DNA of 64,000 nucleotides. Origin: Pseudomonas sp. KU43P. Its GTDB lineage: Bacteria; Pseudomonadota; Gammaproteobacteria; Pseudomonadales; Pseudomonadaceae. The stretch spans positions 4,127,501 through 4,191,500 of the forward strand of contig NZ_AP019365.1 of the NCBI RefSeq assembly GCF_033095865.1, written 5' to 3'. The notes beneath the pieces were generated by a model, which did not search any database, was not told the DNA's origin, and saw only the letters and a list, made by a program, of their open reading frames with translations. The position numbers and the translations under genes are program-made. Shown in pieces: positions 9,087 through 19,723 of this stretch (the stretch's first letter is position 1; each line of letters begins with the position of its first letter).

Positions 9087-9090
9087 CGTC

Positions 9091-9269
9091 GGCTCCCATC
9101 ATCCGGCCCCTACGCTACGCTTCGGGGTCCCCTCGCTCCGGTGCCCTCCGGGGGCTCCGCGGCCTACGACTTGCTGCGCAAGTCTACATCTCGCGCTTCG
9201 GCTGACGCCGAAGGGTGCTACGCACCGGCCCCCTCCAGTCACCTCCACTCGGCCTCCTGAAGTCGCAAT
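9091..9269. repeat. Right arm (outer part) of the long inverted repeat
   Basis: The inverted match of 7340-7518, the same length of 179 bases, with about seven substitutions. In this copy the arm is continuous with the inner arm (9030-9086) through only a few bases, which shows the state before the insertion sequence entered the left arm. Confidence 0.93.
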
Positions 9270-9297
9270 TTGTGTCGTCTGAACTATCGCGCGCTTA

Positions 9298-9344
<47 letters not shown>

Positions 9345-9347
9345 GTA

Positions 9348-10412
9348 CTAACGCGATTTCGTATCCAATCTACGTAGATGACACGTCACTTCCTCACGGT
9401 CGTGATACAGCTGCTTACAAGCAATCGACACCTTCACCTTACGCGCCTGAAACGTCGCTTCCATGCGATCCAGCAACCGCCGCACCTCGGCATAACGTTG
9501 CTTCATCGGCAACTTCAGGTTGACCACCGCCTCACGGCAAAGCCCCTCCCCCAACCACGTCTCGATCAGCGCGGTAGTACGCGCCGGCTTCTCGACGATG
9601 TCGCAGACCATCCAGTCCACCGGCTGCTTCGGCTGCCAGGTAAAGCCATCGGCCATCAGGTGCTGGACCAGCCCTGTGTCCATCAAGCTTTCCGCCATGG
9701 GCCCGTTGTCGATGGCGGTGACCAGCATGCCGCGGCGCACCAGTTGGTAGGTCCAGCCACCCGGTGAGGCCCCCAGGTCGACACCGGTCATGTCGTCCCC
9801 CAGCCGCTGCTCCCAATGCTCACGCGGGATGAACTGGTGCCAAGCCTCTTCAAGCTTCAGGGTCGAACGGCTAGGGGCTTCACGCGGGAACTTCAAGCGC
9901 GGAATACCCATCGGCCACAGCGCACTGTTGTTCGCCTCGGCCACACCCACGAACACCCGTCGGCCACTGATGAAGGTCAGCAACAGACGCGGCCGGCTGG
10001 CGTCATCGACCAGGCGCCCGGCCTTCTCCAGCGCCTTGCGCAGCGGCACCTCGAACTTGCGACAGAACGTCGAAAGCTCCTTGCCATCGTTGCTGTCCAG
10101 CACTTCCAGCCACAGACTACCAAACACCGGCAACCCGGCCAGGTGCTCGAGCAGCACGCTGATGCGATCTGTCTCCGGCAGTTCGATATAGCTGCCGCGG
10201 GCCCACTGGCGCGGGAAGATCAGTTGGGCGAAGCGCAGATGCGCCATCAACCGCTCGGCACCGTCGGCCTCGGCACAGACGAACTCGGCACTGGCGCTCT
10301 GCGGCTTGCCTTTGGCATAGCCGGCAATGCCCAGGCGGGCGGCGTGCTCACTGATCTCGGCGCAGACCTCGCCCTCGAAACCGGGCCGGCAATGCATGAA
10401 CAGGGTATTCAT
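9348..10412 (-). CDS. rlmM: 23S rRNA (cytidine-2498-2'-O) methyltransferase RlmM
   Basis: A 354-residue enzyme with an N-terminal THUMP-like region and a C-terminal Rossmann methyltransferase domain. The SAM-binding loop is DLGASPGGWTYQL near residue 220, followed by AIDNGPM, VCDIVEKP and VNLKLPMK, which supply the K-D-K-E type 2'-O-methyltransferase residues. It methylates C2498 of 23S rRNA before ribosome assembly. The ATG at 10412 starts MNTLFMHCRPGFEGE, as in family members. It is divergent from acnA. Confidence 0.97.
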   Translation of the reverse strand: MNTLFMHCRPGFEGEVCAEISEHAARLGIAGYAKGKPQSASAEFVCAEADGAERLMAHLRFAQLIFPRQWARGSYIELPETDRISVLLEHLAGLPVFGSLWLEVLDSNDGKELSTFCRKFEVPLRKALEKAGRLVDDASRPRLLLTFISGRRVFVGVAEANNSALWPMGIPRLKFPREAPSRSTLKLEEAWHQFIPREHWEQRLGDDMTGVDLGASPGGWTYQLVRRGMLVTAIDNGPMAESLMDTGLVQHLMADGFTWQPKQPVDWMVCDIVEKPARTTALIETWLGEGLCREAVVNLKLPMKQRYAEVRRLLDRMEATFQARKVKVSIACKQLYHDREEVTCHLRRLDTKSR

Positions 10413-10510
10413 TTCTCACTCCACTACGGCGGGCGCGCTACGGGCGCCGGCAGGGCGGCGATGATAAAGGAAGTTCGGAACCTGCGACACGCCCCGCCGG
10501 TCCAGAAAAG

Positions 10511-10542
10511 GGTCAGGTACACCAAACCGGTCTAACCTGACC
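10511..10542. promoter_or_regulatory. Inverted repeat in the rlmM-acnA divergent promoter region
   Basis: GGTCAGGT and ACCTGACC form an 8-bp inverted repeat around a 16-base spacer that itself has ACC/GGT symmetry. It lies about 90 bases before acnA and 100 before rlmM, so it could be an operator or a leader hairpin. No known consensus was recognised. Confidence 0.45.
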
Positions 10543-10632
10543 ATTCAGCCAGGTCCGTGCCGTGCGGGCCGAAACAGAGCGGTGACACCGGCCAACAGCA
10601 CAGGCCGGGCACCGGTGCAGAAGGAGTTGGCA

Positions 10633-13374
<2,742 letters not shown>

Positions 13375-13381
13375 AGCACCT

Positions 13382-13400
13382 GGGGCCGCCCTGCGGCCCC
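13382..13400 (+). terminator. GC hairpin after acnA
   Basis: GGGGCCG/CGGCCCC with a CCCTG loop, 7 bases after the acnA stop codon. The tail is TTCCCT, so the T-run is weak. Confidence 0.65.
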
Positions 13401-13485
13401 TTCCCTGCCCTGCCTGGCAAATATTCATTCAATAAAACCGCGGGCCTGCCGATACCTCTCCAAAGCCTTGCGGATTACACGACCC

Positions 13486-15051
13486 ATGCGTAACAACCAG
13501 CCGATTACTCAACGTGAGCGGACATTCCCCGCCCAACAACGGTTGATCTCCACCACCAATGCCAAGGGTGTGATCACCTACTGCAACGATGCCTTCATCG
13601 AGATCAGCGGTTTCACGCGCGAGGAGCTGACCGGCGCACCGCACAACCTGGTGCGCCACCCCGACGTACCGCCGGCGGTTTTTGCCCACATGTGGCAAAC
13701 CCTCAAGCAAGGCTTGCCGTGGATGGGTATCGTCAAGAACCGTTGCAAGTCGGGCGATCACTACTGGGTCAACGCCTACGTCACACCCGTCTTCGACAAC
13801 AACCAGGTAGTCGGTTTCGAGTCGGTGCGGATAAAGCCCAGCGCCGAGCAGATCCGCCGCGCCGAAGCGCTGTACCAGCGCATCAATCAAGGCAAGGCCG
13901 CGATTCCGCGCCGGGACAAATGGCTGCCCGTGCTGCAGGACTGGCTGCCGTTCATCCTGGTCAGCCAGGTCGGCTTCCTGATCGGCAACTGGCTGGGCCA
14001 CTCCTGGGGCTTCGCCCTGGCCGCCGGCCTGTCGGTCCCCCTCGGCCTGATGGGCCTGGGCTGGCAGCAACGTGGCCTCAAGCGCCTGCTGCGTCTAGCC
14101 GAACAGACCACTTCCGACCCGCTGATCGCGCAGATGTACACCGACAGCCGTGGCGTTCAGGCGCGCCTGGAAATGGCCATGCTGAGCCAGGACGCACGCC
14201 TGAAAACCTGCCTGACCCGCCTGCAGGACAGCGCCGAACACCTCAGCGAGCAGGCCCGTCAGTCCGACGACCTGGCGCACAAGAGCTCTTCGGGGCTGGA
14301 GCGCCAACGGGTGGAAACCGAACAGGTCGCTACCGCCGTCAACCAGATGGCCGCCACCACCCAGGAGGTGGCCAACCATGTACAGCGCACCGCCGATGCC
14401 ACCCAGGAAGCCAACCGCCTGACGGCCCAGGGCCGGCAGATTGCCGGGGAAACCCGCGATGCCATCGAGCGCTTGTCCAACGCCGTGGGCGAGACAGGTG
14501 CGACCGTGACTCAACTGGCCAAGGACAGCGATGAGATCGGCGGTGTGGTGGATGTGATCAAGGGGATTGCCGACCAGACCAACCTGCTGGCACTGAACGC
14601 CGCCATCGAAGCTGCACGCGCCGGCGAAATGGGCCGAGGCTTTGCCGTGGTCGCAGATGAAGTGCGCCAGCTTGCCCAACGTACCGCCGAGTCCACCGGA
14701 CAGATCCACGGCCTGATCGCCAAGCTGCAACAAACCGCCAACAACGCGGTACAGACCATGGAAAGCGGCCACCGTCAGGCTCAGGAAGGCGTCGAACGGG
14801 TCATGCAGGCCGACCAAGCGCTGGTCGGTATCAGTGAGGCGGTAGCCAATATCACCGACATGGCCACCCAGATTGCCGCTGCCACCGAAGAGCAGACCGC
14901 TGTGGCGGATGAGATCAGCCGCAACATCAGCACCATCGCCGAACTGGCCGACCAGACGGCCGAGCAGGCGCAACATTCGGCGCAGCTCAGTGAAGCACTG
15001 ACCACCACTGCCAGCGGCCAGTATTCGCTGGTGGAGCGTTTCAACCGCTAA
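13486..15051 (+). CDS. Aer-type PAS chemoreceptor (aerotaxis/energy taxis)
   Basis: A 521-residue receptor with no periplasmic domain. Residues 15-120 form an Aer-like PAS domain ([19 protein letters not shown], then [11 protein letters not shown] and the [13 protein letters not shown] strand), which in Aer binds FAD and senses redox state. Two hydrophobic stretches near residues 148-195 anchor it in the membrane, and the MCP signalling domain follows with [19 protein letters not shown]. It probably mediates aerotaxis; I recall an aer paralogue beside acnA in P. putida. The ATG at 13486 is preferred over 13468 because family proteins start MRNNQPIT. Confidence 0.92.
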   Translation: MRNNQPITQRERTFPAQQRLISTTNAKGVITYCNDAFIEISGFTREELTGAPHNLVRHPDVPPAVFAHMWQTLKQGLPWMGIVKNRCKSGDHYWVNAYVTPVFDNNQVVGFESVRIKPSAEQIRRAEALYQRINQGKAAIPRRDKWLPVLQDWLPFILVSQVGFLIGNWLGHSWGFALAAGLSVPLGLMGLGWQQRGLKRLLRLAEQTTSDPLIAQMYTDSRGVQARLEMAMLSQDARLKTCLTRLQDSAEHLSEQARQSDDLAHKSSSGLERQRVETEQVATAVNQMAATTQEVANHVQRTADATQEANRLTAQGRQIAGETRDAIERLSNAVGETGATVTQLAKDSDEIGGVVDVIKGIADQTNLLALNAAIEAARAGEMGRGFAVVADEVRQLAQRTAESTGQIHGLIAKLQQTANNAVQTMESGHRQAQEGVERVMQADQALVGISEAVANITDMATQIAAATEEQTAVADEISRNISTIAELADQTAEQAQHSAQLSEALTTTASGQYSLVERFNR

Positions 15052-15064
15052 GCTCGCGTGGCCT

Positions 15065-15137
15065 AAGCCGGCTCCAACAGGTACAGCGCTGATCTCAACG
15101 GCACTGATACCTCTTTGGGAGCCGGCTTGCCGGCGAC
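15065..15137. repeat. REP-type inverted pair
   Basis: GCCGGCTCCAACAGGTA and, inverted, TACCTCTTTGGGAGCCGGCTTGCCGGCGAC flank a 24-base spacer. The GCCGGCTTGCCGGC core recurs at several other intergenic sites here. It lies between convergent genes. Confidence 0.85.
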
Positions 15138-15161
15138 AGGGTCATCTCAGGCTGCAGCCGC

Positions 15162-16046
15162 CTACCAATCCAGCGTCAGCCGGCTTTCGAAATAGCGTTC
15201 TTCACCCGACAACGGATCACTGAAGCGCAGGCTGTGCGCCAGCAGCTTCAGGGGCCGCTGATAATCGTCTTCTTCCTTGAGCAGCTCGGGATAGAACGGG
15301 TCATTGCAGATGCCGGCGCCCAGCGCGGCCATGTGCACCCGCAACTGGTGGGTCTTGCCAGTGACCGGTGACAGGCTGTAACGCCACCACTCGGCGTTCT
15401 TCTCGAGCACTTCGGCGAGGGTCTCGCTGTTCTGCGCCCCTTCCACCTCGTGCATGCGGAAAAACGGCTCGCCGTGCACCAACCGGCTTCTATGCACCAG
15501 CGGAAAATCATGCTGGGGCATGGGCGCTGCGATGGCTTGATAACGCTTGTCGATACGGCGCTCCGGGAACAACCGTTGATACGCACTGCGCGTCTGCGGA
15601 TTGGCGGAAAACAGCACCAGGCCAGCCGTGTGCCGGTCGATCCGGTGCAACGGCACCAGGTGGGGGTTGTCCAGGCGGCGGATCAAACGTCGCAGCAGGG
15701 TCTGTTCGACGTACTCACCGGTCGGCGTGACCGGCAAGAAGTGCGGCTTGTCCGCCACTACCAGGTGCTCGTCCACATGCAGGATGGCCTCCTCCACCGG
15801 AATCGGCCGCTCATTGGCCACCTCGCGGAAGTAGTGCAGGCGCATGCCGCGACGATAAGGCAGGTTGGCAGCGACCGCCTGACCTTGGGCGTCGAGCACG
15901 CGGCCACGGGCAAATCGGTCGAGCCACTGATCACGGCCGATGGCCTTGAAGTGGTCGCAAAGGCAATCGAGCACCGTGGCCCAGTTGCCAGGGGGCAGGC
16001 ACACCGTGCTGGCTTGCTGGCGGGCTGGGTCGAAGGGGCTGGTCAT
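15162..16046 (-). CDS. RluA-family pseudouridine synthase
   Basis: A 294-residue enzyme of the RluA family, which isomerises uridine to pseudouridine in rRNA or tRNA. The catalytic Asp lies in HRIDRHTAGLVLFS (about residue 138), and the strand TGKTHQLRVHMAALG follows in the C-terminal half. The N-terminal 80 residues include an S4-like or accessory segment ending with YRRGMRLHYFREV. It is similar to the group close to TruC/RluA-like single-copy enzymes, but the exact target base cannot be assigned. The start at 16046 gives MTSPFDPARQ; an upstream ATG at 16067 would add seven residues. Confidence 0.9.
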   Translation of the reverse strand: MTSPFDPARQQASTVCLPPGNWATVLDCLCDHFKAIGRDQWLDRFARGRVLDAQGQAVAANLPYRRGMRLHYFREVANERPIPVEEAILHVDEHLVVADKPHFLPVTPTGEYVEQTLLRRLIRRLDNPHLVPLHRIDRHTAGLVLFSANPQTRSAYQRLFPERRIDKRYQAIAAPMPQHDFPLVHRSRLVHGEPFFRMHEVEGAQNSETLAEVLEKNAEWWRYSLSPVTGKTHQLRVHMAALGAGICNDPFYPELLKEEDDYQRPLKLLAHSLRFSDPLSGEERYFESRLTLDW

Positions 16047-16076
16047 GGCGGGACTCGAACGGATCAAAGCCGGGCA

Positions 16077-16406
16077 TTATCCCCCAAGCCCGGCAGTGCA
16101 ACCAGCCTCGACACCACCTTCACTGCGCTCCTTCAGCCAGCGCAGCACTTGCACGGGCTCCCAGCGACCGGGATCGTAGAGCGCATAGAGCAATCCCTGA
16201 TAACCCACCACATCCAGGCCCCGGTGATAGCCGGCACGCTGGAACAAGGCCTCGATCTCGGCAAAGCAGGTATTGAAGTGGACCTTGCCGAACGGCGTGC
16301 GATCATCGGTGACCAAGCCTTCAAGGCGCAATTCCAGCACTGCGTCACATACCCGTTCCACCGGCATGCGGTTGACGCTGTACTTGAGTTGCTCGACGTT
16401 GAGCAT
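16077..16406 (-). CDS. Unknown conserved protein under LexA control (109 aa)
   Basis: A 109-residue protein I cannot assign to a family. It starts MLNVEQLKYSVNRMPVERV and is rich in predicted helices: residues 14-32, then CFAEIEALFQRAGYH at 47-61, and a Leu/Trp-rich segment near 70-95. There is no signal peptide or membrane segment. GAGGTG lies just before the ATG. A perfect LexA-type box lies 16 bases upstream of the start, so the gene should be repressed by LexA and induced by DNA damage. It could be a DNA-damage checkpoint or repair accessory protein, but the sequence does not show which. Confidence 0.75.
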   Translation of the reverse strand: MLNVEQLKYSVNRMPVERVCDAVLELRLEGLVTDDRTPFGKVHFNTCFAEIEALFQRAGYHRGLDVVGYQGLLYALYDPGRWEPVQVLRWLKERSEGGVEAGCTAGLGG

Positions 16407-16421
16407 GCATTCACCTCGATA

Positions 16422-16437
16422 CTGTGTTTATATACAG
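16422..16437 (-). promoter_or_regulatory. LexA (SOS) box
   Basis: On the minus strand the site reads CTGTATATAAACACAG: CTGT, eight A/T-rich bases, ACAG. This fits the gammaproteobacterial LexA consensus CTGT-N8-ACAG exactly. It lies 16 bases before the start codon of the gene ending at 16077, where bound LexA would block transcription. Confidence 0.9.
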
Positions 16438-16449
16438 CATACGAACATC

Positions 16450-16650
16450 ACCTTGGCGCCGTCAATGCGGTTAATTGCAGGCCGGCAGGTAGCCGGTGCC
16501 CTTGCGCAAGGTCAGCACCTATTCCAGGGCGTCGCAGAGTAACTGCAGGCTGGCCCGTGCCTCGGGAGGCGGGGTGTTGTCGAGCCCCTCCCTCGCAGCG
16601 AGTTGCGAAACGATCATTTCTTCGAACGGGAAATGGGGAGTGATTAGCAT
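16450..16650 (-). pseudogene. Decayed phage-type peptidase M15 (endolysin-like) fragment
   Basis: The frame from 16650 to a stop at 16519 encodes 43 residues, starting MLITPHFPFEEMIVSQLAAR and continuing with GLDNTPPPEA. This is the typical N-terminus of phage and prophage peptidase M15 enzymes that cut peptidoglycan cross-links. After an in-frame TAG, a degraded match to the next family motif (SGYRSPALN) can still be read at 16471-16503 as TGYLPACN followed by stops. The zinc-binding His/Asp region is missing. It looks like the remnant of a lost phage-derived gene. It could instead be a short expressed peptide, which I think less likely. Confidence 0.6.
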
Positions 16651-16759
16651 GGCTGCTTTCCTGATGATCCATTGAAGATACCGGCGCTCGGTGCGCCAGC
16701 ACGCGATCATCACAACTCGGCACCCACCATGGCGCAGGGACATAACTCCCCTTGCGTCA

Positions 16760-16999
16760 TCACTGCGCGAGAAACGCCACCACCTGTTCGGCATCGAACG
16801 GCCAGTGCAATTCGGCAGAGGTATCGCTGCGCCGTAGCACCGGGATGATCAATCCATAGCGCTCGAACAGCGCCTCGCTATCGGCAATGTCGACCAGTTC
16901 GACCAGCAGACCATGGTCGACGAAGGGCATCAGCAACGCTTCGGCCACTTCACACAAGTGGCAGCCGACGGTGCCGAAGAGTTGGCATTCAGGCAGCAT
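16760..16999 (-). CDS. Glutaredoxin-like protein (DUF836 family)
   Basis: A 79-residue thioredoxin-fold protein with the redox motif GCHLCEVA at residues 12-19 (CxxC). The cis-Pro loop is probably LIIPVLRR. Family members are glutaredoxin-like with uncertain partners. The start at 16999 (MLPECQLFGTVGCHLC) gives the usual compact length; a longer in-frame start adds an Arg-rich tail not expected in the family. It stands alone on the minus strand after the ammonium transporter gene. Confidence 0.85.
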   Translation of the reverse strand: MLPECQLFGTVGCHLCEVAEALLMPFVDHGLLVELVDIADSEALFERYGLIIPVLRRSDTSAELHWPFDAEQVVAFLAQ

Positions 17000-17072
17000 G
17001 GAGCAGAACTCGGTTTGCAGGGAAGAGAAACCTATTCTAGGCCCCTCCCGCCCCCTGCGCACCCCGCCTCAC

Positions 17073-18281
17073 TCAATCCTGGCTGGTGGCGCCAATACGA
17101 TGCAGCGACAGGTCGGCGCCCTGGAACTCCTGCTCATGGCTCAAGCGCAGGCCATGCAAGCGACGGATCAGGCCATACACGGCAAAGCCGCCGGCCAGCG
17201 CCACCACGACACCCGCCAGGCTGCCGATCAATTGGCTGGCCAGGCTGACACCGCCCATCCCACCCAGAGCCGACTGGCCAAAGATGCCACAGGCGATCCC
17301 ACCCCACAGACCGCACAGCCCGTGAAGCGGCCAGACACCTAGCACATCGTCGATTTTCCAGCGGTTCTGGGCGGCGGTGAAACTCCAGACGAACAGCACA
17401 CCCGCCACCAGCCCGGTGGCCAGCGCACCGATCGGGTGCATCAGGTCGGAGCCTGCGCAGATCGCTACCAACCCTGCCAGCGGCCCGTTGTGCAGGAAGC
17501 CCGGGTCGTTGCGGCCGGCGAACAGCGCTGCCAGGGTGCCGCCGACCATGGCCATCAGCGAGTTGATCGCCACCAGGCCGCTGACGCCCTGAAGCGTCTG
17601 GGCACTCATTACGTTGAAGCCGAACCAGCCGATGATCAGGATCCACGAACCCAGGGCCAGGAATGGGATACTCGACGGCGCGAAGGCCACCAGACGCCCG
17701 TCGCGATAGCGCCCGCGTCGGGCGCCCAGCAGCAATACGGCCGCCAATGCCAGCCAGCCGCCCATGGCATGCACCACCACAGAGCCGGCGAAGTCATGGA
17801 ACGGCGCCCCGAAGCGCGCCTGCAGCCAACCCTGGATACCCAGGTTGCCATTCCATACCACGCCTTCGAATAACGGGTAGATGAACGCCACGATCAGCGC
17901 GGTGGCGCAAAGCTGCGGAACGAATCGGGCACGCTCGGCGATACCGCCCGAGATGATCGCCGGAATCGCGGCCGCGAAGGTCAACAGGAAGAAGCACTTG
18001 ACCAGTGCATAGCCGTGGTCGGCAGCCAGTTGCGCCGCCGGCTGCAGGAAGCTCACGCCATAGGCGATCCAGTAGCCGACGAAGAAATACACCAATGCCG
18101 AGATGGCGAAGTCGCTGAGGATCTTCGACAAGGCATTGACCTGGTTCTTATGGCGCACCGTACCTACTTCGAGGAAGGCGAAGCCGGCGTGCATGGCCAG
18201 CACCAGAATGGCGCCCATGAGGATGAACAGGGTGTTGGAACCGTGGACCAGAGAGTCCATCGCGCTGTGCATGTTTTCCAT
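17073..18281 (-). CDS. Ammonium transporter (Amt family)
   Basis: A 402-residue inner-membrane protein with about eleven hydrophobic segments. Amt signatures are present: LEVGTVRHKNQ, DFAGSVVVHAMGG carrying the first pore histidine, and WPLHGLCGLWGG carrying the second. It would conduct ammonium into the cell. No glnK gene is adjacent, unlike the common glnK-amtB pair, so this may be a secondary Amt. The start at 18281 (MENMHSAMDS) puts the first membrane segment near the N-terminus; an ORF start at 18359 would add 26 residues that fit poorly. A 15-bp palindrome lies upstream. Confidence 0.93.
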   Translation of the reverse strand: MENMHSAMDSLVHGSNTLFILMGAILVLAMHAGFAFLEVGTVRHKNQVNALSKILSDFAISALVYFFVGYWIAYGVSFLQPAAQLAADHGYALVKCFFLLTFAAAIPAIISGGIAERARFVPQLCATALIVAFIYPLFEGVVWNGNLGIQGWLQARFGAPFHDFAGSVVVHAMGGWLALAAVLLLGARRGRYRDGRLVAFAPSSIPFLALGSWILIIGWFGFNVMSAQTLQGVSGLVAINSLMAMVGGTLAALFAGRNDPGFLHNGPLAGLVAICAGSDLMHPIGALATGLVAGVLFVWSFTAAQNRWKIDDVLGVWPLHGLCGLWGGIACGIFGQSALGGMGGVSLASQLIGSLAGVVVALAGGFAVYGLIRRLHGLRLSHEQEFQGADLSLHRIGATSQD

Positions 18282-18604
18282 GAAGTAGGCAGACCTGCTG
18301 AAAAGGCACCAGGACAGTTCAAGAACCTGCATCCCTGCACCGAATCGGTGCCAGCTCACGGCCGTGTTCTAGCGTACCGGCTGAAGCCTGCGTGGTTTTT
18401 TCTTGGGTTTGTCGTGGATTGAGTTAAGGTTTATCGGTATCCGTCGGGCGTGTACGCCCTGAATCGGCGCACAAGCGTGGGCAGCGCCCCGGGTTGTGGC
18501 AGATTCCGTTGGGCTAGGCTTAGCAAGGCCCATACCAGCGCCACAGTGAACCTTCCGCGCACCGGCAAACTCGAATGATCTACACACCACACAGGGAGAG
18601 CCCC
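18282..18604. promoter_or_regulatory. Divergent promoter region between amt and the DUF883 gene
   Basis: This 323-base stretch has no convincing gene. It contains a perfect 15-bp palindrome GCACCGAATCGGTGC at 18337-18351, 56 bases before the amt start, and a small hairpin GGGCG-TGTA-CGCCC at 18447-18460. No clear sigma-54 site with correct spacing was found. AGGGAGAG at about 18593 is the ribosome binding site of the plus-strand gene. Confidence 0.55.
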
Positions 18605-18919
18605 ATGGCCAGCAAATCGGCAAAGACTGCACAAGACATACTGATGGCTGACTTTCAGGCCTTGGTTCGTGATACCGAGAAACTGCTGGCCGATACCGCC
18701 AACCTGGCGGGCGACCAGGCCGACGATTTGCGCGAGCAGATTCACGAGCGCCTGACCCAAGCCCGCGAAACCCTGCAACTGACCCAGGACTCGGTAAAGG
18801 AACGCGGCCAGGCAGCGCTGGGCACCGCCGAGCATTACGTTCAGGAAAACCCTTGGCAGGCCATCGGCATTGCCGCCGGTGTCGGCCTGCTGATCGGCCT
18901 GCTGGCCAATCGGCGCTGA
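18605..18919 (+). CDS. DUF883 family membrane-anchored protein (ElaB/YqjD-like)
   Basis: A 104-residue protein. A soluble helical part (residues 1-75, coiled-coil-like, charged) is followed by the C-terminal anchor NPWQAIGIAAGVGLLIGLLANRR shape, of which NPWQAIGIAAGVG is the family signature. E. coli ElaB/YqjD anchor ribosomes to the membrane in stationary phase; whether this copy does so is inferred from family resemblance. Nine bases separate it from the next gene, so the three genes 18605-19629 form an operon like yqjD-yqjE-yqjK. Confidence 0.92.
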   Translation: MASKSAKTAQDILMADFQALVRDTEKLLADTANLAGDQADDLREQIHERLTQARETLQLTQDSVKERGQAALGTAEHYVQENPWQAIGIAAGVGLLIGLLANRR

Positions 18920-18928
18920 GGAGACCCC

Positions 18929-19303
18929 ATGGACAATGACGCCATTGCCAGCGGCGCTTCAGGCAAGCGCCTGGGCGCGGCACTGCTGGGGCTGCTGCAC
19001 AGCCACATCGAACTGTTCGGCATCGAGTTGCAGGAGCAGAAGGGGCGCACCCTGAGCCTGCTGCTGTTTGCTGGGCTGGCGCTGGTTTTCGCGCTGCTGT
19101 TGCTGACGGCATTGTCGGGCCTGCTGCTGGTGCTGCTTTGGGACAGCTATCGCCTGGCCGGGATCATCGGCCTGTGCGTGTTCTACGGTATCGCCGCCCT
19201 CTATTGCGCGCTGCGGCTCAAGGCTGCGGTGTTCGACGAGTCGTCGCCCTTCGGCGCGACCCTCGAAGAACTTGCCAAGGACCGGGAGCGCCTGTTGCCA
19301 TGA
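18929..19303 (+). CDS. YqjE/phage holin family membrane protein
   Basis: A 124-residue protein with two strong hydrophobic segments (about residues 42-70 and 74-98) and a charged C-terminal tail. The sequence HIELFGIELQEQKGR before TM1 fits the YqjE family. Function is not established; it sits between a DUF883 and a YqjK-like gene as in enterobacteria. Its stop overlaps the next start in ATGA, indicating coupled translation. Confidence 0.9.
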   Translation: MDNDAIASGASGKRLGAALLGLLHSHIELFGIELQEQKGRTLSLLLFAGLALVFALLLLTALSGLLLVLLWDSYRLAGIIGLCVFYGIAALYCALRLKAAVFDESSPFGATLEELAKDRERLLP

Positions 19304-19629
19304 GCCTGCCTGAACTGCCGAATACCCGTAATCCCAAGGAGCTGCGCAAGGCACTGCTGCGCTTGCGTATGGAGATGCACCGCCAGGAAATCCGTCACGA
19401 GTCCGGGCAGTTGCTGCAACCCTTGCAGCGGCTGCGCGGCATGGGCGGGACACTGCACGAGGGGCTGGGCATCAAGCACGCACCTCTGTGGGGCATCGGT
19501 GCAGTGGTGGCACTGGGCTTTCTGACCGGCAAGGGCGTGCGCAGCGGCAACCTGTCGCGTCTGGTACGTTTAGGCAGTAGCTTGCTGCCGCTGGTGCGCC
19601 TCTACCTGCAAGCAGGGCGACGCCCCTGA
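19300..19629 (+). CDS. YqjK-like small membrane protein
   Basis: A 109-residue protein with a basic, helical N-terminal half (many Arg/Lys/Glu, residues 10-50) and one or two weak hydrophobic segments (about 65-78 and 90-102). Assignment as YqjK-like relies on position after YqjE and general form. The ATG overlaps the upstream TGA. A 10-bp hairpin follows the gene. Confidence 0.78.
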   Translation: MSLPELPNTRNPKELRKALLRLRMEMHRQEIRHESGQLLQPLQRLRGMGGTLHEGLGIKHAPLWGIGAVVALGFLTGKGVRSGNLSRLVRLGSSLLPLVRLYLQAGRRP

Positions 19630-19633
19630 CCGT

Positions 19634-19658
19634 GGCACCGCTGCCAGCCAGCGGTGCC
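19634..19658 (+). terminator. Hairpin after the yqj-like operon
   Basis: GGCACCGCTG/CAGCGGTGCC is a perfect 10-bp stem with a 5-base loop, five bases after the stop codon. The tail is CTCCCCCTT, so termination may be partial. Confidence 0.65.
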
Positions 19659-19723
19659 CTCCCCCTTGCGCCACCCTCTGCGACACAGGATGCTATGCCC
19701 TTCGATCGACAGGAGACCGCGCC

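Noticed and set aside
18282..18400. Possible sigma-54 site TGGCACCGATTCGGTGCA before amt
   Set aside because: The spacing between the GG and GC elements is 12 bases rather than 10, and the sequence is better explained as a palindrome.
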